The notes under the pieces were generated by a model that saw only the letters and a program-made list of their open reading frames with translations, was not told the DNA's origin and searched no databases. From Clostridium sp. (lineage in GTDB: Bacteria > Bacillota > Clostridia > Lachnospirales > Lachnospiraceae), in assembly GCA_023664325.1 (NCBI GenBank), contig JAMPFS010000076.1:1-10861 (forward strand): a stretch of DNA of 10,861 bases, in the 5' to 3' direction. A program made the position numbers and the translations under genes. Below are positions 4,355 to 10,861 of this stretch, in pieces. Position 1 is the first letter of the stretch. Each line of letters opens with the position of its first letter.

Positions 4355-5839
4355 ATGGTTGGAAAGGTGCAAAGATACATAAGAGAAAATGGTATGTTGG
4401 AAAAAGGTGATAAGCTGGTATTAGGAGTATCAGGAGGGGCAGATTCCGTCTGCCTTTTTATGCTGTTAAAAGACTTGCAGAAAGAATATGATCTGCTTCT
4501 TTATGCGGTGCATGTGAATCATGGGATACGGGCAGAGGCGGCAGAGGATGCGGATTATGTGCGGACACTGTGCGAGACGCATGGAGTGCCGTTTTATCTT
4601 TTTGAGGAGGATATTCCCAGCCGGTCAAAGGAATGGGGAATGTCAGAGGAGGAGGCAGGCAGAAAAATCCGTTACAGATGCTTTTGGCAGGTGGCGCAGC
4701 AGACAGGGGCGGATAAAATTGCCACGGCGCATCATCTCGGTGACCAGGCTGAGACGGTGCTTTTTCATTTGGTTCGCGGAACGGATTTATCCGGTATGGG
4801 GGGGATCCGTCCGGTGGCTGAGTGGGCAGCGGAACCTGCCGCTGAGGATGGGGGAAAGAAACTAGTCATCCGGCCGCTGCTTTGTGTGGACAAGAATGAA
4901 ATCATGGAATATTTAAGAGAGCAGAAGATAAGCTGGCAGGAGGATTTGACAAATCGGAATAGCATTTATATGCGCAACAAATTGCGTAATCAGATATTGC
5001 CGCTGCTTTGTGAAATGAATGAGCGCGCAGTGGAGCATATTGCGCAGTTTGCGCAGTGCGCAAGGCAGCAGCAGGCTTTTTTTGACAGATGCGTGCAGCG
5101 TTATCTGACGGAATATGTGGAGAAATGTGGACAGTCAGAAGAAGATTCCTATATGACAGACCGGGAACTGCTCAGTTCGCAGGATCCGCTGCTTTCAAAG
5201 GGCGTTATTTATGAAATGCTTGCAGGGGCATGTGGCAGCAGGCAGGACATCACCAGGAAGCATGTAGAAGCGGTATATGGATTGTTAAATGGCAGAAGCG
5301 GACAAAAAATCACGCTCCCATATGGAACCGAGGCAAAAATATCGTATGAAAAGCTGATAATTCGGAAATGCTCACAAGTAGATGCAAAACCGGTATTTCC
5401 CGGACAGCGGATTGCGCTTGATACGGATGAGAAAATATCTCTGCCGGATGGAAGGGTTCTTGTGGTAAATTTAATCAAAAGAGAAAATGTTTCGGAAAAA
5501 GAATGGGAAAATCTGAAAAAGAAGGCAGTAAATTCAAAAAATAACTATACGAAATTATTTGATTGTGATACAATAAAAGATACGTTATACGTAAGAAAGC
5601 CAGAAAAAGAAGACTATTTTATCATCAATGAGGCAGGGAACCGTAAGAAATTATCCCGTTACTTTATTGATTGTAAAATACCGGAGGAAGTAAGGCGTGA
5701 GAGTATTGTGGTGGCAATGGATCACGAGGTTCTCTGGCTGATATGCGGGCGTCGGTGTGAAAACCATAAGATAAAAGATAGTACAAAGCAGATTTTAGTG
5801 ATAAGCTGCGAAGGAGAGAACGATGGAAAATCATATTGA
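4355..5839 (+). CDS. tilS: tRNA(Ile)-lysidine synthetase
   Basis: TilS attaches lysine to cytidine 34 of the CAU-anticodon tRNA-Ile, using ATP, so that it reads AUA as isoleucine; the enzyme is essential in most bacteria. The 494-residue protein has the N-terminal PP-loop SGGADS (26-31), HVNHGIR (53-59), AHHLGDQAET (125-134) and the conserved MRNKLR (206-211). The C-terminal TilS domain follows (NRKKLSRYFIDCKIP and the end region up to 494). It is a full-length, two-domain enzyme. A GTG at 4325 would add 10 residues. About 5470-5680, coding the linker and first part of the C-terminal domain, is visibly richer in A and T than the rest. The end overlaps hpt by 17 bases. Confidence 0.95.
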   Translation: MVGKVQRYIRENGMLEKGDKLVLGVSGGADSVCLFMLLKDLQKEYDLLLYAVHVNHGIRAEAAEDADYVRTLCETHGVPFYLFEEDIPSRSKEWGMSEEEAGRKIRYRCFWQVAQQTGADKIATAHHLGDQAETVLFHLVRGTDLSGMGGIRPVAEWAAEPAAEDGGKKLVIRPLLCVDKNEIMEYLREQKISWQEDLTNRNSIYMRNKLRNQILPLLCEMNERAVEHIAQFAQCARQQQAFFDRCVQRYLTEYVEKCGQSEEDSYMTDRELLSSQDPLLSKGVIYEMLAGACGSRQDITRKHVEAVYGLLNGRSGQKITLPYGTEAKISYEKLIIRKCSQVDAKPVFPGQRIALDTDEKISLPDGRVLVVNLIKRENVSEKEWENLKKKAVNSKNNYTKLFDCDTIKDTLYVRKPEKEDYFIINEAGNRKKLSRYFIDCKIPEEVRRESIVVAMDHEVLWLICGRRCENHKIKDSTKQILVISCEGENDGKSY

Positions 5840-6344
5840 AGTACTGATCTCGAAAGAAGAAGTGGAGACCAGGATTTGCGAGCTGGCAGAGGAGATTAAC
5901 AAAGACTATGCCAAAACAGAGCTGCATTTGGTTGTAATTCTTAAAGGAAGCGTGTTTTTTGCATGTGAACTGGCAAAACGGATTACGGTACCGGTTACCA
6001 TGGATTTCATGTCTGTGTCCTCTTATGGAGACGGCATGGTATCAGCAGGCAAGATTACGGTTAAAAAGGAACTTGATGAGGATATTGCAAATAGGGATGT
6101 GCTGATTGTGGAAGACATTGTTGATTCCGGCAGAACGTTATTTCATTTAAAGAAATTATTGCTGGCGAGAAATCCGAAGAGCCTGAAAATTGTTACGCTG
6201 TTAGAGAAGCCGGATCGCAAGACGGAAGATATCCAAACGGACTATCGTGGTTTTGCCATTCCGAACAAATTTGTAGTGGGATATGGTTTAGACCATGCGC
6301 AAAAGTACCGTAACCTGCCCTATATTGGCGTGGTGCAGGAGTAA
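5823..6344 (+). CDS. hpt: Hypoxanthine phosphoribosyltransferase
   Basis: This 173-residue enzyme of purine salvage converts hypoxanthine (often also guanine) and PRPP to IMP or GMP plus pyrophosphate. The PRPP-binding loop EDIVDSGRT is at 97-105, with D101 as the expected general base. The LKGS loop is at 40-43, the flexible SSYG region at 66-69, and the C-terminal FVVGYGLDHAQKYRNLPYIGV motif is typical of HPRT. Length is normal. AAGGAG at 5811-5816 lies 6 bases before the ATG, inside tilS, and the 17-base overlap implies translational coupling. In B. subtilis the TilS-HprT pair has been reported to form a complex that activates ftsH transcription; the same gene order here makes this plausible but unproven. 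Confidence 0.96.
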   Translation: MENHIEVLISKEEVETRICELAEEINKDYAKTELHLVVILKGSVFFACELAKRITVPVTMDFMSVSSYGDGMVSAGKITVKKELDEDIANRDVLIVEDIVDSGRTLFHLKKLLLARNPKSLKIVTLLEKPDRKTEDIQTDYRGFAIPNKFVVGYGLDHAQKYRNLPYIGVVQE

Positions 6345-6360
6345 ATAAAAGGAGCATAAT

Positions 6361-8232
6361 ATGAACAAGAACATGAAAAGAAGCTTGATTTCCTATCTGG
6401 TGTTCTTTGCATTGATACTGGGTGTTCTTTACCTGATCCAGGGAGGAAGTCAAAATGTAAATCTTGCGTACACGGAAAGTGACTTTTCTGTGGACATGGA
6501 GAAGGGGAATGTAAGGGCTGTCTATGTACAGCAGAATGCGGAAGTGCCGACAGGTACGGTGGAGCTTATGATGAGAAGCGGACACCGGATACAGTTTTAT
6601 GTGACGGATGTACAGGATTTCAAGAATTTGTATAACCGGTTGGTGAAGGAACATGATTTAGAGGTAGCCTTTGAGATGAGTGATGTGGTTCGTCCGGGGC
6701 TGCTTGAAAAGATGCTGCCGTATTTGGTTGGACTGGTTGCGTTCGTCATTATTGTTATGATGATTGCCAGCATGCAGGGAGCAGGCGGTGGCGGTGGTTC
6801 CATGGCAAACTTTGGCAGAAGCAAGGCGAGAATGATTTCGGAGGCGGAGAATAACATCACTTTTAATGAGGTGGCAGGTCTTACGGAAGAGAAAGAGGAT
6901 TTGGCGGAGGTTGTCGATTTTTTGAAAACCCCTGGCAAATATGTGGAGTTAGGCGCAAGAATCCCAAAGGGTATTCTTTTGGTGGGACCTCCGGGAACAG
7001 GTAAAACATTGCTTGCAAAAGCAGTGGCGGGAGAGGCGCATGTACCGTTTTTTACGATTTCCGGTTCTGATTTTGTGGAGATGTTTGTCGGTGTCGGCGC
7101 ATCCCGTGTCAGGGATTTGTTTGCAGAGGCAAAAAAGAACAGTCCGTGTATTATTTTCATTGATGAGATTGATGCGGTGGCAAGAAGAAGGGGTTCCGGT
7201 CTTGGCGGTGGACATGATGAGAGGGAACAGACATTGAACCAGATGTTGGTAGAGATGGACGGTTTCTCTGTGAATGAAGGGATTATTGTCATGGCGGCAA
7301 CAAACCGTGTGGATATTCTTGATCCGGCGATTCTTCGTCCCGGTCGTTTTGACCGTAAGATAGCGGTTGGCAGACCGGATGTAAAGGGCAGAGAGGATAT
7401 TCTGAAGGTGCATACAAAGAACAAGCCGCTTGGCGAGGATGTGAATTTGCAAGAGATTGCAAGAACAACTGCGGGTTTTGCCGGAGCAGACCTTGAGAAT
7501 TTGATGAATGAATCTGCCATTAGCGCGGCAAAGGATAACCGCAAGTATATTGTGAAGGAAGATGTCGATAAGGCATTTATCAAGGTTGGAATTGGCACGG
7601 AGCGCAAATCCCGTGTGATTCCAAAGGAAGATTTGCGGGTGACTGCTTATCATGAGTCGGGGCATGCGATTTTATTTCATGTATTAGAAGGAGTAGGGCC
7701 GGTGTATACCGTATCCATTATACCTACCGGTCAGGGGGCAGCGGGATACACGATGCCGCTTCCGGAAAATGATAATGTCCATATTACCAGGGGAAAGATG
7801 CTGAATGACATTAAGGTGTGCTTAGGCGGAAGAATTGCAGAGGAAATGATTATGGACGATATTGCGACCGGTGCATCGCAGGATATTAAACAAGCGACTG
7901 CTGCTGCGAGAGCAATGGTGGTAAAATATGGTATGTCAGAGGAATTAGGCTTGATTAATTATGAGACAGACAATGAGGAGGAAACCTTTGTCGGTCGGGA
8001 TATCGGGCATCAGCGGATGCTGAGTGAGAAGACTGCGGCAAATATTGATAAAGAAGTAAAGCGGATTATTGACGAGTGTTATGCCCAGGCGAGAAAGATT
8101 TTAGAGGAGAATGTAGATGTGCTGCATGCCTGTGCAAACCGTCTGCTTGAAAAAGAGCGTATTGACAGAGCAGAATTTGAGTCTCTTTTTGAAAAGAAGG
8201 AAGATATTTTTAAAAATCCGCTGTTTGATTGA
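6361..8232 (+). CDS. ftsH: ATP-dependent zinc metalloprotease FtsH
   Basis: FtsH is a hexameric AAA+ protease anchored in the membrane that degrades damaged membrane proteins and short-lived regulators; in B. subtilis it is also needed for sporulation. The protein has 623 residues, near the usual 610-650. It has a transmembrane helix at about 8-27, an extracytoplasmic domain to about 115, a second helix at about 117-138 and a glycine-rich linker (AGGGGGS). The AAA domain shows Walker A GPPGTGKT (209-216), the pore motif FVG (242-244), Walker B IIFIDEI (264-270) and the second region of homology ending RPGRFDR (326-332). The zinc site is HESGH (431-435) with D508 in ASQDIKQAT as the likely third ligand. 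AAAAGGAG lies 6 bases before the ATG. The gene closes the block; a strong terminator appears only about 245 bases later. Confidence 0.98.
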   Translation: MNKNMKRSLISYLVFFALILGVLYLIQGGSQNVNLAYTESDFSVDMEKGNVRAVYVQQNAEVPTGTVELMMRSGHRIQFYVTDVQDFKNLYNRLVKEHDLEVAFEMSDVVRPGLLEKMLPYLVGLVAFVIIVMMIASMQGAGGGGGSMANFGRSKARMISEAENNITFNEVAGLTEEKEDLAEVVDFLKTPGKYVELGARIPKGILLVGPPGTGKTLLAKAVAGEAHVPFFTISGSDFVEMFVGVGASRVRDLFAEAKKNSPCIIFIDEIDAVARRRGSGLGGGHDEREQTLNQMLVEMDGFSVNEGIIVMAATNRVDILDPAILRPGRFDRKIAVGRPDVKGREDILKVHTKNKPLGEDVNLQEIARTTAGFAGADLENLMNESAISAAKDNRKYIVKEDVDKAFIKVGIGTERKSRVIPKEDLRVTAYHESGHAILFHVLEGVGPVYTVSIIPTGQGAAGYTMPLPENDNVHITRGKMLNDIKVCLGGRIAEEMIMDDIATGASQDIKQATAAARAMVVKYGMSEELGLINYETDNEEETFVGRDIGHQRMLSEKTAANIDKEVKRIIDECYAQARKILEENVDVLHACANRLLEKERIDRAEFESLFEKKEDIFKNPLFD

Positions 8233-8343
8233 TGATATGGTTGTGAATATTGAACCGCATTTTATGTAAAAATTAAGCAAATTGAACAAAACAGGGTATT
8301 TTTGAGTCGAAATGGGAAAGGGTTATTGTATAAATGCACAAAA

Positions 8344-8380
8344 GAAAGTGAAAATTCATGAATTGTTTGTGAACACTTTC
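8344..8380. repeat. Inverted repeat overlapping a promoter, possible operator
   Basis: GAAAGTG (8344-8350) and CACTTTC (8374-8380) are exact reverse complements. Inside them TTCA (8355-8358) and TGAA (8370-8373) continue the symmetry, and AATTCATGAATT (8353-8364) is itself a 12-base palindrome. The repeat ends 13 bases before the TATAAT at 8394, covering the -35 position, which is where a repressor or activator would bind. No T-run follows, so it is not a terminator. The binding protein is unknown. Confidence 0.45.
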
Positions 8381-8399
8381 AAAGCAAAATGGGTATAAT
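8370..8399 (+). promoter_or_regulatory. Promoter candidate with perfect TATAAT
   Basis: TATAAT (8394-8399) is perfect. The best -35, TGAACA (8370-8375), is 4 of 6 with an 18-base spacer and lies in the inverted repeat. A weak -35 under a symmetrical site suggests regulated or activator-dependent use. Transcription would start near 8406. Confidence 0.5.
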
Positions 8400-8405
8400 A
8401 ATACT

Positions 8406-8510
8406 TGTAACCCCCCCAATACATTATATAGTTTTTTTGCTACACCCCATAAGTAACAAAAAAATACCTTCTCCAGAAAAGGACAGTCGATCGGTGGCTG
8501 TCCTTTTTAC
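8406..8510 (+). ncRNA. Putative small RNA or attenuated leader with C-rich motifs
   Basis: The stretch from the predicted start (about 8406) to the terminator would give an RNA of about 100 bases with no open frame of note. It begins almost at once with seven C (8411-8417). TTTTTTTG (8432-8439) pairs perfectly with CAAAAAAA (8457-8464), showing CACCCC in a 17-base loop. CCTTCTCC (8467-8474), complementary to a Shine-Dalgarno-like sequence, is unpaired before the terminator hairpin. Unpaired C-rich motifs plus a terminator are a usual design of regulatory small RNAs in Gram-positive bacteria. It could instead be a leader that prematurely ends transcription of the downstream GH13 gene. I do not recognise it as a named family. 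Confidence 0.35.
8477..8510 (+). terminator. Rho-independent terminator before the GH13 gene
   Basis: AAAAGGACAG (8477-8486) and CTGTCCTTTT (8498-8507) form a 10-bp perfect stem around an 11-base loop, with the T-run forming its 3' end. It would stop transcripts from the promoter at 8394 and any read-through from ftsH. Its symmetry (A-run on the left, T-run on the right) means it could also act on the opposite strand. Confidence 0.85.
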
Positions 8511-8596
8511 TTTGACGGCGATATATAGGAGCATTGGTTATTTGACAGGCAGGATGGAAAAACGTATTTGCTTTCACAGCTTCCTGCGTAAAAACG

Positions 8597-8625
8597 TTGC
8601 GATATTGGGTGAATTAGGGTAAAAT
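8597..8625 (+). promoter_or_regulatory. Putative sigma-A promoter of the GH13 gene
   Basis: TTGCGA (8597-8602, 4 of 6), a 17-base spacer and TAAAAT (8620-8625, 5 of 6) would start transcription near 8632, 35 bases before the ATG. It is the closest promoter downstream of the terminator. A weak CcpA-like site overlaps the -35 but has three mismatches and is not claimed. Confidence 0.55.
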
Positions 8626-8666
8626 AGACAGTAGTTGTAAATACATAGCAATGGAGGGATAGGTTC

Positions 8667-10772
8667 ATGAGTTTTATGTTTCAGAGGTATACGCATGCGC
8701 AGAAAGTGCAGGCATATGTATTCAATAATAAGCCGGCAATCAGGACGGATGCGTTATTTAGTGATGGAACGAGACAGTATAGGGAGCCAGCAGAGCCAAT
8801 GCCTGGAGACATTGTTACAGTGAAGTTTCGGGCGGCAACGTCAAATGTGGATCATGTGTATGTGATTTGTGATGGCAACCGGATTGAGATGAAGGTGACG
8901 GAGCGTGGAGAAGGTTTTGACTATTTTACGGCTGTTCTTCCGGATATCCATAAGAGCAAAGTAGAATATTATTTTGAAATTACAGCAGGTAATGCCACCT
9001 GTTATTACAATAAAATTGGTGTGGAAATCGAGAATAACCCGACCTATAATTTCAGTATCATGCCGGGTTTTACGACACCGGAATGGGCAAAGGGCGCAGT
9101 ATTTTACCAGATTTTTGTCGATCGGTTCTGCAATGGTGATGTCAGTAATGATGTGCTGGATAATGAATATTTTTACATTGGAGATGCCACAAAGCAGATT
9201 AAGGACTGGAACCAGTATCCGGGTGCAATGGATATCCGGAATTTTTATGGCGGTGATTTGCAGGGTGTGATGAACAAATTGGATTACTTGCAGGATTTAG
9301 GGGTAGAGGTTATCTACCTGAATCCAATTTTTGTGTCGCCGTCCAACCATAAGTATGACATTCAGGATTATGATTATGTGGATCCGCATTATGGAAAGAT
9401 TGTCCGGGATGATGGTGAATGTTTGAAGGACGGAGACGGCATCAATAAGAATTCTACCCGTTATGTGAACCGTGTGACAAATAAGGAAAATCTTGAGGCG
9501 AGTAACGAGTTGTTCTGCCGTCTGGTGGACGAGATTCACCGCCGTGGGATGAAGATTATTTTAGATGGCGTGTTTAATCATTGTGGCTCCTTTAATAAAT
9601 GGCTGGATCGGGAATGTCTTTACGAGAATCAGCCGGGTTATGAGCCGGGGGCATATCCGGCTGCGGACAGCCCATACCGGAGTTTCTTCAAGTTCTATGA
9701 TGAGAATGCATGGCCATATAATGCGAGTTATGATGGCTGGTGGGGGCATGATACGCTGCCAAAGCTGAATTATGAGGATTCGAGGGAACTTTATGATTAT
9801 ATCCTGCGCATTGCCAAAAAATGGGTTTCTCCGCCGTTTAATGTAGATGGCTGGAGATTAGATGTGGCTGCGGATCTCGGACATTCGGAAGGGTTTAATC
9901 ATCAGTTTTGGCGGGATTTCAGACGTGTGGTAAAGGAAGCCAATCCCAATGCCATTATTCTGGCAGAACACTATGGAGATCCATACAATTGGCTGCAGGG
10001 AGACCAATGGGATACCGTTATGAATTATGATGCCTTTATGGAGCCAATCACCTGGTTTTTAACCGGAGTGGAGAAGCACTCGGATGAATTTCGAGGGGAT
10101 TTGCTTGGAAATCCGGATGCATTTATCGGTTCCATGCGCCACCATATGAGTCGGTTTCATCAACAGTCTTTGGAAGTTTCCATGAATGAGCTTTCAAACC
10201 ATGACCATTCAAGATTTCTGACCCGTACAAACCGCCGGGTGGGAAGAATACATACAATGGGCGCAGAGGCAGCCAATGAAAATATTAATAAGGGCGTATT
10301 TCGTGAAGCAGTGGTATTCCAAATGACATGGCCGGGTGCGCCGACCATCTATTACGGTGATGAAGCTGGTGTCTGTGGGTGGACGGATCCGGATAACCGG
10401 AGAACCTATCCGTGGCATAATGAGGATAAAGAATTGATTTGGTTTCATCGTGATATGATCCGCATTCACAAGGAGAATGAGGTCTTAAAGCGTGGATCGG
10501 TTATGTTTTTGCATGGCTCGCACAAGCTGGTTGCCTACGGACGTTTTGACCGTACGGACAAAATTATCGTCATATTAAACAATAATTATGAGGAAACAGA
10601 AGTTTTATTAGACGTGGACCGCCTGGGGATTTGCAATGGAAATGCCATGAGACAGTTGATACTTACCACGGAGGATTCGTATGTTTTAGAGCCGAAAACT
10701 TATATGGTAGAAAATAATCAATTATTCCTGACAATGCCAAAGATTTCAGCGTTGGTATTGAAAGCGGAGTAA
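8667..10772 (+). CDS. GH13 alpha-glycosidase, neopullulanase/cyclomaltodextrinase type
   Basis: This 701-residue enzyme hydrolyses alpha-glucosidic bonds in maltodextrin-like substrates. No signal peptide is seen, so it probably works in the cytoplasm on imported oligosaccharides. Residues 1 to about 125 form a beta-rich N-terminal domain like CBM34. The catalytic barrel starts at AVFYQIFVDRFCNGD. Conserved regions: DGVFNH (300-305), LPKLN (364-368, the signature of the neopullulanase-like group), GWRLDVA with nucleophile D399, ILAEHYGD with acid/base E434, and SNHDHSR with D513. A C-terminal beta domain follows from about 610. It is longer than usual enzymes of this group (about 580-590), partly from an insertion at about 244-280. 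GGAGGG at 8653-8658 lies 8 bases before the ATG. Exact specificity (pullulan, cyclodextrin, maltose) cannot be told. Confidence 0.9.
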   Translation: MSFMFQRYTHAQKVQAYVFNNKPAIRTDALFSDGTRQYREPAEPMPGDIVTVKFRAATSNVDHVYVICDGNRIEMKVTERGEGFDYFTAVLPDIHKSKVEYYFEITAGNATCYYNKIGVEIENNPTYNFSIMPGFTTPEWAKGAVFYQIFVDRFCNGDVSNDVLDNEYFYIGDATKQIKDWNQYPGAMDIRNFYGGDLQGVMNKLDYLQDLGVEVIYLNPIFVSPSNHKYDIQDYDYVDPHYGKIVRDDGECLKDGDGINKNSTRYVNRVTNKENLEASNELFCRLVDEIHRRGMKIILDGVFNHCGSFNKWLDRECLYENQPGYEPGAYPAADSPYRSFFKFYDENAWPYNASYDGWWGHDTLPKLNYEDSRELYDYILRIAKKWVSPPFNVDGWRLDVAADLGHSEGFNHQFWRDFRRVVKEANPNAIILAEHYGDPYNWLQGDQWDTVMNYDAFMEPITWFLTGVEKHSDEFRGDLLGNPDAFIGSMRHHMSRFHQQSLEVSMNELSNHDHSRFLTRTNRRVGRIHTMGAEAANENINKGVFREAVVFQMTWPGAPTIYYGDEAGVCGWTDPDNRRTYPWHNEDKELIWFHRDMIRIHKENEVLKRGSVMFLHGSHKLVAYGRFDRTDKIIVILNNNYEETEVLLDVDRLGICNGNAMRQLILTTEDSYVLEPKTYMVENNQLFLTMPKISALVLKAE

Positions 10773-10820
10773 GGGAAAGATAAGAAAAAGTGGCATGCGG
10801 GGTATCTCAGGGCAACAGCA

Positions 10821-10848
10821 TTTACTTTTTTTAAAATATATGTAAAAT
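10821..10848 (+). promoter_or_regulatory. Weak promoter candidate at the window end
   Basis: TTTACT (10821-10826, 4 of 6), a 16-base spacer and TAAAAT (10843-10848, 5 of 6) could drive a gene beyond the window. The sequence is very AT-rich, where such matches arise by chance. No convincing terminator hairpin for the GH13 gene is seen between 10773 and 10861. Confidence 0.2.
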
Positions 10849-10861
10849 ATAAGTTATGAAA

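Larger units (their letters stand above)
8233..8666. other. 434-base intergenic region between ftsH and the GH13 gene
   Basis: I see no credible protein gene here. From the left: a weak GGTT/AACC repeat at 8239-8256 with no proper T-run; AGTCGAA (8305-8311), 6 of 7 to a Spo0A box; an inverted repeat at 8344-8380; a TATAAT at 8394-8399; a putative short RNA ending in a strong terminator at 8477-8510; TTGACA (8542-8547) with a poor TATTTG 17 bases later; and a better promoter at 8597-8625. The open frame across 8389-8622 runs through the terminator, has no ribosome site and matches nothing I know. Confidence 0.6.

Noticed and set aside
6597..7607. Long open frame of 336 codons on the minus strand inside ftsH
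   Set aside because: It is the antisense shadow of a strongly conserved gene; its protein is serine/proline-rich with no known family and no ribosome site context.
8563..8602. CcpA catabolite-response-like sites (8563-8576 on the minus strand, 8589-8602 on the plus strand)
   Set aside because: Each has three mismatches at fixed consensus positions. Tempting next to a starch-related gene but not supportable by eye.
8389..8622. 77-codon open frame after ftsH
   Set aside because: It begins inside the -10 region, runs through a strong terminator and a further promoter region, and has no ribosome site or recognisable domain.
10773..10830. Terminator of the GH13 gene
   Set aside because: A T-run is present at 10824-10831 but I find no stable stem immediately before it.
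1..10861. CRISPR arrays, insertion sequences, tRNA or rRNA genes, toxin-antitoxin or defence systems
   Set aside because: None are seen. The window is a conserved core gene cluster plus one carbohydrate enzyme.

Overview
This window is a chromosomal segment of a spore-forming Firmicute of class Clostridia, most likely a Lachnospiraceae member. The evidence is its moderate base composition, strong AGGAGG-type ribosome sites, the sporulation genes yabP, yabQ and spoIIE, and a gene order matching the Bacillus subtilis yabO-yabP-yabQ-divIC-(yabR)-spoIIE-(yabS-yabT)-tilS-hprT-ftsH region. Genus and species cannot be settled by eye. All nine genes lie on the + strand, and I see no mobile element, CRISPR array, tRNA or rRNA.

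Region 1 (1-905): an AT-rich leader with no supportable gene, a near-consensus sigma-A promoter, the histone-like protein HU, a clear Rho-independent terminator, and then rqcP (yabO), the S4-domain protein of ribosome-associated quality control. The rqcP ribosome site starts almost directly behind the terminator. Region 2 (906-2066): yabP and yabQ, two sporulation proteins, preceded by a good match to a sigma-E promoter, then the divisome protein DivIC. A sigma-A-type promoter inside the 3' end of yabQ would let divIC be expressed in growing cells.

Region 3 (2067-8232): spoIIE, tilS, hpt and ftsH, tightly packed, with tilS and hpt overlapping. The spoIIE promoter has perfect TTGACA and TATAAT hexamers separated by 21 bases. 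That is the odd spacing known for Spo0A-activated spoIIE in B. subtilis, and Spo0A-box-like sequences lie around it. The cluster joins sporulation (SpoIIE, YabP, YabQ), division (DivIC), translation fidelity (TilS, RqcP), purine salvage (Hpt) and membrane proteolysis (FtsH).

Region 4 (8233-8666): a 434-base intergenic region. It holds an inverted repeat, a TATAAT promoter, a roughly 100-nt putative transcript with three C-rich unpaired motifs ending in a strong terminator, and a second promoter for the next gene. The short transcript is the best candidate here for something undescribed, either a small RNA or an attenuated leader. Region 5 (8667-10861): a 701-residue cytoplasmic GH13 enzyme of neopullulanase/cyclomaltodextrinase type with an unusual insertion, then 89 bases of AT-rich sequence without a convincing terminator.

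Overall this is an ordinary, conserved core region. Its interest lies in how sporulation-phase and vegetative promoters are nested, and in the ftsH-amylase intergenic region. Promoter, operator, RNA and terminator calls are made by eye and have not been tested by search or folding.
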